A stretch of DNA of 32,781 bases from Streptomyces sp. CBMA123 (GTDB lineage: Bacteria; Actinomycetota; Actinomycetes; Streptomycetales; Streptomycetaceae), in assembly GCF_014596465.1 (NCBI RefSeq), contig NZ_MECK01000629.1, positions 1 through 32,781 on the forward strand, given 5' to 3'. The translations under genes and the position numbers were made by a program. The notes beneath the pieces were generated by a model. That model was not told the DNA's origin. It worked only from the letters and a program-made list of their open reading frames with translations, and made no database searches. The stretch's first letter is position 1, and each line of letters starts with the position of its first letter. Positions 6,612 through 14,663 of the stretch are shown piece by piece.

Positions 6612-8282
6612 ATGGTGCAGCAGCAGGCGAGCGGGCCGCGCGAGGTGCGTGCGGCGCGCGGGACGGGGCTCACGACGCAGGGGTGGCAGCAGGAGGCCGC
6701 CCTGCGGATGCTGATGAACAACCTCGACCCCGAGGTGGCCGAGCACCCGTCGAAGCTGGTGGTGTACGGCGGCACCGGCAAGGCCGCGCGGGACTGGCGC
6801 TCCTTCGACGCCATGGTGAAGACGCTGCAGGGGCTCAAGCAGGACGAGACCATGCTGGTCCAGTCCGGGCGGCCGGTCGGCGTGATGCAGACCCACGAGT
6901 GGGCGCCGCGCGTGCTGATCGCCAACTCCAACCTGGTCGGCGACTGGGCCAACTGGGAGGAGTTCCGCCGGCTGGAGAGCCTCGGGCTCACCATGTACGG
7001 CCAGATGACCGCCGGCTCCTGGATCTACATCGGCACCCAGGGCATCCTCCAGGGCACCTACGAGACCTTCGCCGCCGTCGCCAACAAGCGCTTCAACGGC
7101 AGCCTGGAAGGCACCATCACCCTCACCGCCGGCCTGGGCGGGATGGGCGGCGCCCAGCCGCTCGCCGTCACCATGAACGGCGGCGTGGCGATCTGCATCG
7201 ACTGCGACCCGTCCCGGATCGCCCGCCGGATCGAGCACCGCTACCTGGACGTCGAGGCCAAGGACCTCGGCCACGCGCTGGAGCTGGCCACCGCCGCCCG
7301 CGACAAGCGGCAGCCGCTCTCCATCGGCCTGCTGGGCAACGCCGCCGAGCTGGTCCCGCAGCTGCTCGCGATGGACGCGCCGATCGACATCGTCACCGAC
7401 CAGACCAGCGCCCACGACCCGCTGGCCTACCTCCCGGTCGGCGTCGCCTTCGACGACATGGCCGACTACGCGGCCGCCAAGCCCGCCGAGTTCACCCAGC
7501 GCGCCCGCGAGTCGATGGCCGCCCATGTCGAGGCGATGGTCGGCTTCCTGGACCGCGGCGCCGAGGTCTTCGACTACGGCAACTCGATCCGCGGCGAGGC
7601 CCAGCTGGCCGGCTACGACCGCGCCTTCGCCTTCCCCGGCTTCGTCCCGGCGTACATCCGGCCGCTGTTCTGCGAGGGCAAGGGCCCGTTCCGCTGGGCC
7701 GCGCTGTCCGGCGACCCGCAGGACATCCACAAGACCGACAAGGCCGTCCTCGACCTCTTCCCGGAGAACGAGTCGCTGGCCCGCTGGATCCGGCTGGCCC
7801 AGGAGAAGGTGCACTTCCAGGGCCTGCCCGCGCGGATCTGCTGGCTCGGCTACGGCGAGCGCGACAAGGCCGGCGAGCGCTTCAACGACATGGTCGCCTC
7901 CGGCGAGCTGTCCGCGCCGATCGTGATCGGCCGCGACCACCTGGACTGCGGCTCGGTGGCCTCCCCGTACCGCGAGACCGAGGCGATGCTGGACGGCTCG
8001 GACGCGATCGCCGACTGGCCGCTGCTCAACGCCATGGTCAACGTCGCCTCCGGCGCCTCCTGGGTGTCCATCCACCACGGCGGCGGCGTCGGCATCGGCC
8101 GCTCGATCCACGCCGGCCAGGTCACCGTGGCCGACGGTACGGCGCTGGCGGGCGAGAAGATCCGCCGGGTGCTCACCAACGACCCGGGCATGGGCGTCAT
8201 CCGGCACGTGGACGCCGGCTACGACCGGGCCACCGAGGTCGCCGCCGAGCGGGGCGTGCGCGTTCCCATGGGTGAGCTGTGA
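6612..8282 (+). CDS. hutU: Urocanate hydratase
   Basis: Second step of histidine breakdown: urocanate plus water to 4-imidazolone-5-propionate, using tightly bound NAD+. The 556-residue length is normal. Landmarks are KLVVYGGTGKAARDW near the N-terminus, the nucleotide-binding GLGGMGGAQPLA at about residues 175-186, NSNLVGDWA, FDYGNSIRGEA, and near the C-terminus RDHLDCGSVASPYRETEAM, which holds the Cys of the family active site, then SIHHGGGVGIG. The ATG at 6612 has a strong ribosome site. First gene of a four-gene run; its stop overlaps the next start (GTGA at 8279-8282), pointing to translational coupling. Confidence 0.97.
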   Translation: MVQQQASGPREVRAARGTGLTTQGWQQEAALRMLMNNLDPEVAEHPSKLVVYGGTGKAARDWRSFDAMVKTLQGLKQDETMLVQSGRPVGVMQTHEWAPRVLIANSNLVGDWANWEEFRRLESLGLTMYGQMTAGSWIYIGTQGILQGTYETFAAVANKRFNGSLEGTITLTAGLGGMGGAQPLAVTMNGGVAICIDCDPSRIARRIEHRYLDVEAKDLGHALELATAARDKRQPLSIGLLGNAAELVPQLLAMDAPIDIVTDQTSAHDPLAYLPVGVAFDDMADYAAAKPAEFTQRARESMAAHVEAMVGFLDRGAEVFDYGNSIRGEAQLAGYDRAFAFPGFVPAYIRPLFCEGKGPFRWAALSGDPQDIHKTDKAVLDLFPENESLARWIRLAQEKVHFQGLPARICWLGYGERDKAGERFNDMVASGELSAPIVIGRDHLDCGSVASPYRETEAMLDGSDAIADWPLLNAMVNVASGASWVSIHHGGGVGIGRSIHAGQVTVADGTALAGEKIRRVLTNDPGMGVIRHVDAGYDRATEVAAERGVRVPMGEL

Positions 8283-9484
8283 CGATTTCTTCGTTCGAAG
8301 AGATGTGGGCGGAGCTGCTCCCCGTGGGCCGCTCCGCCGCCTCCGGCGGCTACCGCCGCTTCGCCTGGAACTCCGCCGACGCCGAGTGCCGCGCCTGGTT
8401 CGAGCAGCAGGCCCGCGACCGCGGCCTGACGTACGAGCTGGACCGCAACGGCAACCAGTGGGCCTGGCTGGGCGATCCGGCCGCCCCGGGCGCGGTCGTC
8501 ACCGGCTCGCACCTGGACTCGGTGCCGGACGGTGGCGCCTACGACGGCCCGCTCGGGGTGGTCTCCTCCTTCGCCGCACTGGACGAACTGCGCGCCCGGG
8601 GCGCGCAGTTCACCCGGCCGCTGGCGATCGTCAACTTCGGCGACGAGGAGGGCGCCCGGTTCGGCGTGGCCTGCATCGGCTCCCGGCTGAGCGCCGGGGT
8701 GCTCTCCCGCGAGGCCGCGTACGAGCTGCGCGACGCCGACGGCCTGCGGCTGCCCGACGCGATGGAGCGGGCCGGCTACGACCCGACCGCGATCGGCGCG
8801 GACGACGACCGGCTGGCCCGGATCGGCGCCTTCGTCGAACTCCACGTCGAGCAGGGCCGCTGTCTCGCCGAGGGGCAGCCGGTCGGCGTGGCGGGCGCGA
8901 TCTGGCCGCACGGCCGCTGGCGGTTCGACTTCCACGGCGAGGCCAACCACGCGGGCACCACCCGGATCGAGGACCGCCGCGACCCGATGCTGACCTACGC
9001 CAACACCGTGCTCTCCGCGCGCAAGAAGGCGAAGCTGGCGGGCGCGCTGGCCACGTTCGGCAAGGTCGCCGTCGAGCCCAACGGCACCAACGCGATCGCC
9101 TCGCTGGTGCGCGGCTGGCTGGACTCCCGGGCCGCCGACGAGCGCACCCTGACCGAACTCGTCGCCGAGATCGAGCGGGCCGCCGCCGAGCGCGGCGAGC
9201 GCGACGGCGTCCGGGTCGAGCTGACCCGCGAGTCCTACACCCCGGTGGTGGACTTCGACGGCCCGCTGCGCGACCGGCTCGCCAAGCTGCTCGACGCCCC
9301 GGTGCTGCCCACCGGCGCGGGACACGACGCCGGGATCCTGGCGTCCGCGATCCCCACCGCCATGCTGTTCGTGCGCAACCCCACCGGCGTCTCGCACTCC
9401 CCGGCCGAGCACGCCGAGGAGGCCGACTGCCTGGCCGGGGTCACCGCCCTCGCCGACGTACTGGAGGACCTGGCGTGTCAGTGA
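8279..9484 (+). CDS. M20 family amidohydrolase (allantoate amidohydrolase-like), probable hut pathway hydrolase
   Basis: A 401-residue binuclear metal hydrolase of the AllC/HyuC/AmaB group. Metal ligands expected in the family are visible: SHLDSVPDGGAYDG (His78, Asp89), GDEEGARF (Glu123/124), ELHVEQG (His189) and SHSPAEH near residue 373. The dimerisation insert carries FHGEANHAGTTR. Annotation pipelines would call it allantoate amidohydrolase. Its position, translationally coupled between hutU and hutF with no hutG in the window, argues that it removes the formyl group from N-formylglutamate, the HutF product. That role is an inference. Start is the GTG at 8279, overlapping the hutU stop; the next start overlaps its own stop. 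Confidence 0.9.
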   Translation: MTISSFEEMWAELLPVGRSAASGGYRRFAWNSADAECRAWFEQQARDRGLTYELDRNGNQWAWLGDPAAPGAVVTGSHLDSVPDGGAYDGPLGVVSSFAALDELRARGAQFTRPLAIVNFGDEEGARFGVACIGSRLSAGVLSREAAYELRDADGLRLPDAMERAGYDPTAIGADDDRLARIGAFVELHVEQGRCLAEGQPVGVAGAIWPHGRWRFDFHGEANHAGTTRIEDRRDPMLTYANTVLSARKKAKLAGALATFGKVAVEPNGTNAIASLVRGWLDSRAADERTLTELVAEIERAAAERGERDGVRVELTRESYTPVVDFDGPLRDRLAKLLDAPVLPTGAGHDAGILASAIPTAMLFVRNPTGVSHSPAEHAEEADCLAGVTALADVLEDLACQ

Positions 9485-10836
9485 CCACTCCGGTGACGTA
9501 CTGGGCGGAGCACGCCTGGCTGCCGCACCACAACGGGCCGGTGGTCGAGCCGGACGTGCTGATCACCGTCGGCGCCGACGGCCGGATCGCCCGGGTCCAG
9601 CCGGACAGCGGGCCCTGCCCGCCCGGGGCCGTCCGCCTCGACGGGCTGCTGCTGCCCGGCCAGGCGAACGCCCACTCGCACGCCTTCCACCGGGCGCTGC
9701 GCGGGCACGTCCAGGTCGGCTCCGGGACCTTCTGGACCTGGCGCGACACCATGTACCGGTTCGCCGGGGCGCTCGACCCGGACAGCTACCTGGAGCTCGC
9801 CACCGCCGTCTACGCCGAGATGGCGCTCGCCGGGATCAGCGCCGTCGGCGAGTTCCACTACCTGCACCACGCGCCCGGCGGCGCCCGCTACACCGACCCG
9901 AACGCGATGGGCGAGGCGCTGATCGAGGCCGCCGCCCGGGCCGGCATCCGGATCACCCTGCTGGACACCTGCTACCTGTCCTCGGGCTTCGGCGCCGAGC
10001 CGACCCGCCCGCAACTGCGGTTCAGCGACGGCGACGCCGAGGCCTGGGCCGTCCGAGCGGACGCGCTCAAGCCGCGCGAGCACGCCCGGATCGGCGCCGC
10101 CATCCACTCCGTCCGGGCCGTCCCGGCCGAGCAGCTGGACACCGTCGCGCACTGGTCGGCGACGCGCGGCGCGCCGCTGCACGTCCACCTGTCCGAGCAG
10201 ACCGCCGAGAACGACGCCTGCCTCGCCGCGCACGGCGTCACCCCGACCAGGCTGCTCGCCGACCACGGCGCGCTCGGCCCGCGCACCTCGGCCGTGCACG
10301 CCACCCACCTCACCGACGAGGACGTCCGGCTCCTCGCGGACTCCGCCACCACCGTCTGCATGTGCCCCACCACCGAGCGGGACCTCGCCGACGGCATCGG
10401 CCCGGCCCGCCGGCTCGCCTCGGCGGGCAGCCCGATCTCCCTGGGCAGCGACAGCCACGCGGTGATCGACCCGTTCGAGGAGGCCCGGGCGCTGGAGCTG
10501 GACGAGCGGCTGCGCAGCCGGACCCGCGGCCACTGGACGGCCGACGCGCTGCTGCGGGCCGGCGGCGAGGACGGCCACGCCTCGCTCGGCTGGCCGGAGG
10601 CCGGGCGGATCGAGGCCGGGGCGCTCGCCGACTTCACGGCGATCACGCTGGACTCGGTGCGCACCGCCGGGCCGCCGGCCCGGCTCGGTGCCGAGATCGC
10701 CGTCTTCGCGGCCTCGGCGGCGGACGTGCGGCACCTGGTCGTCGGCGGGCGGCACGTCGTCCGGGACGGCGTGCACCAGCTGGTGACCGATGTGCCGGGA
10801 GCGCTGCGCTCCGCGATCGGCGCGCTGGACTGCTGA
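9475..10836 (+). CDS. hutF: Formimidoylglutamate deiminase
   Basis: Converts N-formimino-L-glutamate to N-formyl-L-glutamate plus ammonia. The 453-residue protein belongs to the zinc amidohydrolase superfamily: NAHSHAFHRALRG (His67, His69), LHVHLSEQTAEN in the middle, a His in HATHL, and the catalytic Asp in GSDSHAVIDPFEEAR. The FWTWRDTMYRFA stretch is typical of HutF. The frame is open far upstream through the M20 gene, but that part is not this protein; the GTG at 9475 is chosen because GGAGG at 9463-9467 lies 7 nt before it, giving a 10-bp overlap with the M20 stop. A GTG at 9481 is the alternative. Confidence 0.95.
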   Translation: MSVTTPVTYWAEHAWLPHHNGPVVEPDVLITVGADGRIARVQPDSGPCPPGAVRLDGLLLPGQANAHSHAFHRALRGHVQVGSGTFWTWRDTMYRFAGALDPDSYLELATAVYAEMALAGISAVGEFHYLHHAPGGARYTDPNAMGEALIEAAARAGIRITLLDTCYLSSGFGAEPTRPQLRFSDGDAEAWAVRADALKPREHARIGAAIHSVRAVPAEQLDTVAHWSATRGAPLHVHLSEQTAENDACLAAHGVTPTRLLADHGALGPRTSAVHATHLTDEDVRLLADSATTVCMCPTTERDLADGIGPARRLASAGSPISLGSDSHAVIDPFEEARALELDERLRSRTRGHWTADALLRAGGEDGHASLGWPEAGRIEAGALADFTAITLDSVRTAGPPARLGAEIAVFAASAADVRHLVVGGRHVVRDGVHQLVTDVPGALRSAIGALDC

Positions 10837-10872
10837 ATTTTCCTTGTCCGACTCCCTTCGGAAGGCGTTGAC

Positions 10873-12048
10873 TTGAGCACCAGGACCACTGTGATCACGG
10901 GCATCGGCAGCCTGGTCACCAACGACCCCGGGCAGGGCACCGGGCCGCTCGGCCTGCTGACCGACGCGGCCGTGGTGGTCGAGGGCGACACCGTCGCCTG
11001 GGTCGGCCCGGCGGCCCAGGCCCCGGCGGCGGACGAGCGCTTCGACGCCGAGGGCCGGGCGCTGCTGCCCGGCTTCGTCGACTCGCACGCCCACCTGGTG
11101 TTCGCGGGCGACCGCACCGCCGAGTTCAACGCCCGGATGTCCGGGCAGGCGTACACGGCGGGCGGCATCCGTACGACGGTGGCGGCCACCAGGGCGGCGA
11201 GTGACGCCGAACTGGACGCCAACCTGGCCGGCTTCGTCCGGGAGGCACTGCGGCAGGGCACCACCACCATCGAGTGCAAGTCCGGCTACGGGCTGACGGT
11301 GGAGGACGAGGCCCGGGCGCTGCGGATCGCGGCCCGGCACACCCCGGAGACCACGTACCTGGGCGCCCACATCGTGGCCCCCGAGTACGCGGAGGACCCG
11401 GCCGGCTACGTCGACCTGGTCACCGGCGAGATGCTGGACGCCTGTGCGCCGCACGCCCGTTGGGTGGACGTGTTCTGCGAGAAGGGCGCCTTCGACGGCG
11501 ACCAGGCGCGGGCGATCCTGACGGCGGGCATCGAGCGCGGCCTCACGCCGAGGGTGCACGCCAACCAGCTGACGTACGGGCCCGGCGTGCAGCTGGCGGT
11601 GGAGCTGGGGGCCGCCTCGGCGGACCACTGCACCCACCTGACGGACGAGGACGTGGCGGCGCTGGCGGGGTCGGCGACGGTCGCCACCCTGCTGCCCGGG
11701 GCGGAGTTCTCCACCCGGGCCGAGTACCCGAGCGGGCGGCGGCTGCTGGACGCGGGGGCGACGGTGGCGCTGTCCACGGACTGCAACCCGGGCTCCAGCT
11801 TCACGAGCTCGATGGCGTTCTGCATCGCGGTGGCGGTGCGGGAGATGGGGATGACGCCGGACGAGGCGGTCTGGGCCGCGACGGCCGGTGGCGCCCACGC
11901 GCTGCGGCGCACGGACGTGGGGACGGTCGCGGTCGGCTCGCGGGCGGACCTGCTGCTGCTGGACGCGCCCTCGCACGTGCACCTGGCCTACCGCCCGGGC
12001 GTGCCGCTGACGGCGGCGGTCTGGCGGGCGGGCGTCCGGGAGGTCTGA
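10873..12048 (+). CDS. hutI: Imidazolonepropionase
   Basis: Opens the ring of 4-imidazolone-5-propionate to give N-formimino-L-glutamate. The 391-residue protein is a zinc amidohydrolase: FVDSHAHLVFAGDR (His72, His74), TTTIECKSGYGL in the middle, VHANQL (metal His), and ALSTDCNPGSSF with the catalytic Asp. The start is a TTG at 10873 with GGAAGG at 10860-10865; TTG starts are rare and lower translation. It lies 36 bp after hutF, with no promoter seen in the gap. Pathway order is H, U, I, F, then the hydrolase, whereas gene order is U, M20, F, I. Confidence 0.96.
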   Translation: MSTRTTVITGIGSLVTNDPGQGTGPLGLLTDAAVVVEGDTVAWVGPAAQAPAADERFDAEGRALLPGFVDSHAHLVFAGDRTAEFNARMSGQAYTAGGIRTTVAATRAASDAELDANLAGFVREALRQGTTTIECKSGYGLTVEDEARALRIAARHTPETTYLGAHIVAPEYAEDPAGYVDLVTGEMLDACAPHARWVDVFCEKGAFDGDQARAILTAGIERGLTPRVHANQLTYGPGVQLAVELGAASADHCTHLTDEDVAALAGSATVATLLPGAEFSTRAEYPSGRRLLDAGATVALSTDCNPGSSFTSSMAFCIAVAVREMGMTPDEAVWAATAGGAHALRRTDVGTVAVGSRADLLLLDAPSHVHLAYRPGVPLTAAVWRAGVREV

Positions 12049-12066
12049 GCCCCGGGACCGTAGACG

Positions 12067-12100
12067 GCCCCCGCGCCCCCGGGGTGGCGGGCGCGGGGGC
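12067..12100. terminator. Terminator after hutI, also placed to end the convergent DUF397 unit
   Basis: GCCCCCGCGCCC (12067-12078) and GGGCGCGGGGGC (12089-12100) make a perfect 12-bp stem with a 10-nt loop. It lies between hutI and the gene ending at 12108 on the other strand, so it can serve both directions. Confidence 0.85.
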
Positions 12101-12107
12101 TTCGCAT

Positions 12108-12308
12108 TCAGGGGGCGGTGGTCAGGTGGTCGAACTCGCCTGCCTTGGCAGCTTCGAGGAACGCGGAGAACTTGAGGCGGGTGGTGCGGACTATGACCTC
12201 GCCCTCGTCGGACTCCCGGAGTTCGACGGCCCCTTTACGTGCGCGCACCTCAACGCAGTTGCTGGCCGCTTCGCTGAAGCTGGACTTCTGCCACTCGGTG
12301 CTGGTCAT
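12108..12308 (-). CDS. DUF397 domain protein (copy A)
   Basis: A 66-residue protein of the DUF397 family (the S. coelicolor AbaA-ORFD / Scr2 type), which works with XRE/DUF5753 regulators. It begins MTSTEWQKSSFSEA, contains NCVEVRARKGAVELRES and ends with the KFSAFLEAAKAGEF helix. It is nearly identical to copy B at 12371-12571. The ATG at 12306-12308 has no ribosome site, but TAGCCT (12316-12321, minus strand) ends 7 nt upstream, so it may be transcribed from its own promoter as a leaderless mRNA. A strong hairpin (12326-12360) separates it from copy B. A GTG at 12326 is a less likely start. Confidence 0.85.
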   Translation of the reverse strand: MTSTEWQKSSFSEAASNCVEVRARKGAVELRESDEGEVIVRTTRLKFSAFLEAAKAGEFDHLTTAP

Positions 12309-12325
12309 GAGAATCAGGCTAGCCA

Positions 12326-12360
12326 CCGGCGGCCTCTTGCGGGGAGCAAGAGGCCGCCGG
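12326..12360 (-). terminator. Perfect hairpin between the two DUF397 genes
   Basis: CCGGCGGCCTCTTGC (12326-12340) pairs exactly with GCAAGAGGCCGCCGG (12346-12360), a 15-bp stem with a 5-nt loop. It lies just past the stop of copy B, on its downstream side, and directly before the promoter-like box of copy A. Confidence 0.85.
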
Positions 12361-12370
12361 AACGATTCGC

Positions 12371-12571
12371 TCAGGCGTCGGTGATGAGGTGGTCGAACTC
12401 GCCTGCCTTGGCGGCTTCGAGGAACGCGGAGAACTTGAGGCGGGTGGTGCGGACTATGACCTCGCCCTCGTCGGACTCGCGGAGTTCGACGGCCCCTTCA
12501 AGTGCGCGCACCTCAACGCAGTTGTTGTTCGCCTCACTGAAGCTGGACTTCTGCCACTCGGTGCTATTCAT
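12371..12571 (-). CDS. DUF397 domain protein (copy B)
   Basis: A 66-residue paralogue of copy A, differing at about eight positions, mainly around residues 15-25 (SFSEANNNCVEVRALEGA) and at the C-terminus. Its ATG at 12569-12571 overlaps the end of the XRE regulator gene (stop at 12564-12566), so regulator and DUF397 protein are translationally coupled, the usual arrangement for this pair. In the WhiJ/Scr paradigm the small acidic protein is thought to act on the DNA binding of its regulator partner. Function here is inferred from that pairing. Confidence 0.9.
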   Translation of the reverse strand: MNSTEWQKSSFSEANNNCVEVRALEGAVELRESDEGEVIVRTTRLKFSAFLEAAKAGEFDHLITDA

Positions 12572-13424
12572 GCCTGTCGTTCATTTCCTTCATGATCGAG
12601 CGAATGTGATCCCGCGACTCGTTCTCCGGGAGTGCGACGGCTTCGATGCGCTCCAAGATTGCGCGATAGCCCGCCAGCTGGGCGGGTGAGTCGAAGATGT
12701 GGGAGCCGTGAGACGAGTCGGCCTGAACCGTGTCCAGCTCTGGCACCGGCCCCTCTGCGTAGAGCAGGTTCTCGCTGGGGCCGGGGAAGTCGGCTGTCGC
12801 GAAGGGTACGACCCGCAGTGAGACGCCCGGAAGCTCGGAGGCCCTGATGAGGGAATCGAGTTGCTCCCTGAGCACTGCAGGGCCGCCGTACTGGATGCGC
12901 AACGCCGCTTCGTGGATGAGTGCCGTGTAGGGCGTTTCGCTTGACCGGATGATCCCTTGTCTCCGCAGGCGGAACTTCACTCTGCGATCGACCTCGCGAT
13001 CGGGGAGAGCGGTGAACCCCCTTGCGAACACCGCAGTCGCATAGGAGCTCGTCTGTAGCAGCCCTGGGATGATGCCGATGGTGAAGCTCTTGAGTCTCTT
13101 CGCGCGACCTTCGATCTCTGCCACATCGATCGGAGCGGCCGCCAGCGCCGTGCGGTACTCATCCCACCAACCCGAGTCGCGCTCTCTGGCCATCTCGGCG
13201 AGCGCTTCGACCAGGGGCGCATTGGCGCACATGCAGGCTTCCGCGATCTCGTGCAGGCGCGCCACGCTGACGGCCGACTTGCCGATCTCCATCTGACTCA
13301 CCAGGGCGGGAGTCACTCCGAGCAGCCTGGCAAGGTGGCTGCCGCCGAAGCCGGCCTGCTCTCTCATCCTTCGCAGTTCGGCGCCGAGGCGTCGCTGACG
13401 AAGGGTGGGGATCCGAAGGGCCAT
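12564..13424 (-). CDS. XRE family regulator with DUF5753 domain (WhiJ-like), module 1
   Basis: A 286-residue DNA-binding protein. The N-terminal helix-turn-helix is at about residues 14-65 (GAELRRMREQAGFGGSHLAR, LLGVTPALVSQMEIGK). The C-terminal DUF5753 region carries the usual IIPGLLQTSSYATAVF, then RRQGIIRS, ALIHEAALRIQYGG, SLRVVPFA and the LDTVQ stretch. The ATG at 13422-13424 is preceded by GAGAGGA; the frame is open 35 codons further upstream but that part lacks a ribosome site. It forms a unit with the DUF397 genes and is divergent from an anti-sigma-like ATPase, the arrangement of WhiJ-type developmental and antibiotic control clusters. Confidence 0.92.
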   Translation of the reverse strand: MALRIPTLRQRRLGAELRRMREQAGFGGSHLARLLGVTPALVSQMEIGKSAVSVARLHEIAEACMCANAPLVEALAEMARERDSGWWDEYRTALAAAPIDVAEIEGRAKRLKSFTIGIIPGLLQTSSYATAVFARGFTALPDREVDRRVKFRLRRQGIIRSSETPYTALIHEAALRIQYGGPAVLREQLDSLIRASELPGVSLRVVPFATADFPGPSENLLYAEGPVPELDTVQADSSHGSHIFDSPAQLAGYRAILERIEAVALPENESRDHIRSIMKEMNDRHE

Positions 13425-13723
13425 GGCGTCCTCTCTACCGATGCAGAGCCCAGTGTGCCGCGCCAGTAGCCGGCGGATCCATCCGGGCTCGGTGGCGAGT
13501 ATCCCCCGTGAGGAGGAACCTTCTCCCACTTCGCTTTAATTAAAGAGCTGATGCGCTATCGTCGTTCTCAGCTCGATCCGACGGATCGTCAGTAATGCCC
13601 GCATTCACGGCAGTAGGCGCCTGCTGCCCTGTCTGCGCGCCGAAGAGCAACCGCCGCCCCGGTCTGGCTCACGGCGACGACCGTCATCACCTCTCCCCAC
13701 GCCACAGCCTCACGGAGGTTCCC
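13425..13723. promoter_or_regulatory. Divergent intergenic region with an AT-rich perfect palindrome
   Basis: A gap of about 300 bp between the XRE regulator and the ATPase gene. CTTTAATTAAAG at 13534-13545 is an exact 12-bp palindrome and stands out as AT-rich in GC-rich DNA; it is a good candidate operator for the regulator. No convincing -35/-10 pair was found by eye. The part near 13595-13720 keeps a frame open into the ATPase gene, but it lacks a ribosome site, and GGAGG at 13714-13718 marks the start at 13724. Confidence 0.5.
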
Positions 13724-14089
13724 GTGTGCACCCGTAACACCCCCTCGCTCACCCTCTCCCGCCAGGCTCTGCGGGACGCCATGACCCGCAGCGGCCGGTG
13801 GGACGCCGACGCCGTCTTCAACGCCGAACTCGCCCTCTGCGAGCTCATCTCCAACGCCTGGCGGCACGGCGAAACCCCCGCGCCCGTCGTCTGGTTCTCC
13901 ATCCTCGATCGCACCCTCCGGGTCACCGTCTCCGACGAGAGCGACGCCCTCCCGCAGCTGCGGACGACCTCCGGCCTCGCCGAGACCGGCCGGGGCCTCC
14001 AGCTGGTCGAGGGCCTCACCGACCGCTGGGGCGTCGACCCGCAGAAGCGCGGCAAGAGCACCTGGTACGAGCTGGACTCCGACGCGTGA
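13724..14089 (+). CDS. Anti-sigma-factor-like ATP-binding protein (HATPase, RsbW type)
   Basis: A 121-residue GHKL-fold ATPase, a little shorter at the N-terminus than most. The N box is ELISNAWRHG at about residues 43-52, the G1 region VTVSDESDALP at about 71-81, the G2 region GRGLQLVEGL at about 93-102, and the final strand KSTWYEL. Relatives bind sigma or anti-anti-sigma factors and phosphorylate them. In WhiJ-type clusters a protein of this kind lies next to the XRE and DUF397 genes, as here. GTG start with GGAGG 5 nt upstream. The stop overlaps the next start (GTGA at 14086-14089). Confidence 0.88.
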   Translation: MCTRNTPSLTLSRQALRDAMTRSGRWDADAVFNAELALCELISNAWRHGETPAPVVWFSILDRTLRVTVSDESDALPQLRTTSGLAETGRGLQLVEGLTDRWGVDPQKRGKSTWYELDSDA

Positions 14090-14337
14090 CCCGCGACCCG
14101 GTCGCGCCGGACGACCCCCGGATGCGCGACTACACCAAGCCCCAGATCGCCGCCCTCCTCGGCGAGTTGCACCGCCGCGGCCTCCCGTACGGGCTCCTCT
14201 GGGGCTCGGCCGGCACCCCGGAAACGACCCTCGACGGCCGCATCCTGGTCGACTTCGGCAACGCGCCGGTCAGCACCCTGCTCAACCTCCTCCACCTGCT
14301 CCGCGACCTGGAGCGGGACGAGGCGTGGCACCGGTGA
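14086..14337 (+). CDS. Hypothetical protein, 83 residues
   Basis: A small soluble protein with no recognised family. Visible features are KPQIAALLGELHRRGLPYGL near the N-terminus, the middle stretch TLDGRILVDFGNAP, and a Leu-rich amphipathic end (VSTLLNLLHLLRDLERDEAW). The start is the GTG at 14086 inside the stop of the ATPase gene, and its own stop overlaps the next start in the same way, so three genes are translationally chained. G/C-ending codons throughout support real coding. Confidence 0.7.
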   Translation: MTRDPVAPDDPRMRDYTKPQIAALLGELHRRGLPYGLLWGSAGTPETTLDGRILVDFGNAPVSTLLNLLHLLRDLERDEAWHR

Positions 14338-14459
14338 GGTTCTTCGTCGGCGCGGTCCTCCTCGCCCTCCTCGCCCTCGCGATCGCCACCGTGGCCCTCG
14401 GCGTCCTCACGACCCTCAGGATGCCCCGCCCCGACGACCCCGACGACCACCACCCCTGA
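14334..14459 (+). CDS. Tiny single-pass membrane protein, 41 residues
   Basis: GTG start at 14334 overlaps the TGA of the previous gene. The product is MRFF followed by a strongly hydrophobic segment of about 22 residues (GAVLLALLALAIATVALGVL) and a short polar tail rich in Asp, Pro and His. It looks like a membrane-anchored micropeptide made from the same mRNA as the ATPase gene. A GTG at 14325 is an alternative start. Followed 9 bp later by a hairpin terminator. No function is recognised. Confidence 0.6.
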   Translation: MRFFVGAVLLALLALAIATVALGVLTTLRMPRPDDPDDHHP

Positions 14460-14468
14460 CCCACCCCA

Positions 14469-14503
14469 CGAAGGTCCCCGCCCATCCCGGGCGAGGGCCT
14501 TCG
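14469..14503 (+). terminator. Hairpin terminator after the ATPase operon
   Basis: CGAAGGTCCCCGCCC (14469-14483) pairs with GGGCGAGGGCCTTCG (14489-14503), a 15-bp stem with two imperfect positions and a 5-nt loop, just past the last stop of the three-gene unit. Confidence 0.75.
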
Positions 14504-14663
14504 CGGGCGCCGGCATGTGCCGTGCGAGCTGGGCGGAGGGCCGACGTCCTCGGCCTCTCGGAATACTCACATCACTTGAACGCAGGCCGTCTTGACGATC
14601 CATCAAAGCGGCGAGACGGTTGTGCAAGCACGTAGAAGAAGCGGCTTGCCACGGGAGGATGTC

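Larger units (their letters stand above)
12108..12571. repeat. Tandem direct duplication of the DUF397 gene
   Basis: The two coding copies (12108-12308 and 12371-12571) match base for base over most of their length, at an offset of 263 bp, with differences clustered near the 5' ends. The duplication includes the coding region but not the hairpin between the copies. The high nucleotide identity points to a recent event. Confidence 0.9.

Noticed and set aside
8272..10836. Apparent 854-residue fusion protein ending in HutF
   Set aside because: The first 400 codons are the M20 gene in the wrong frame; the HutF N-terminus and its ribosome site are at 9463-9475.
9478..11982. 834-codon open frame on the minus strand opposite hutF and hutI
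   Set aside because: Long only because of GC bias; low-complexity Arg/Gly/Val/Asp product, no motif, and both plus-strand genes are certain.
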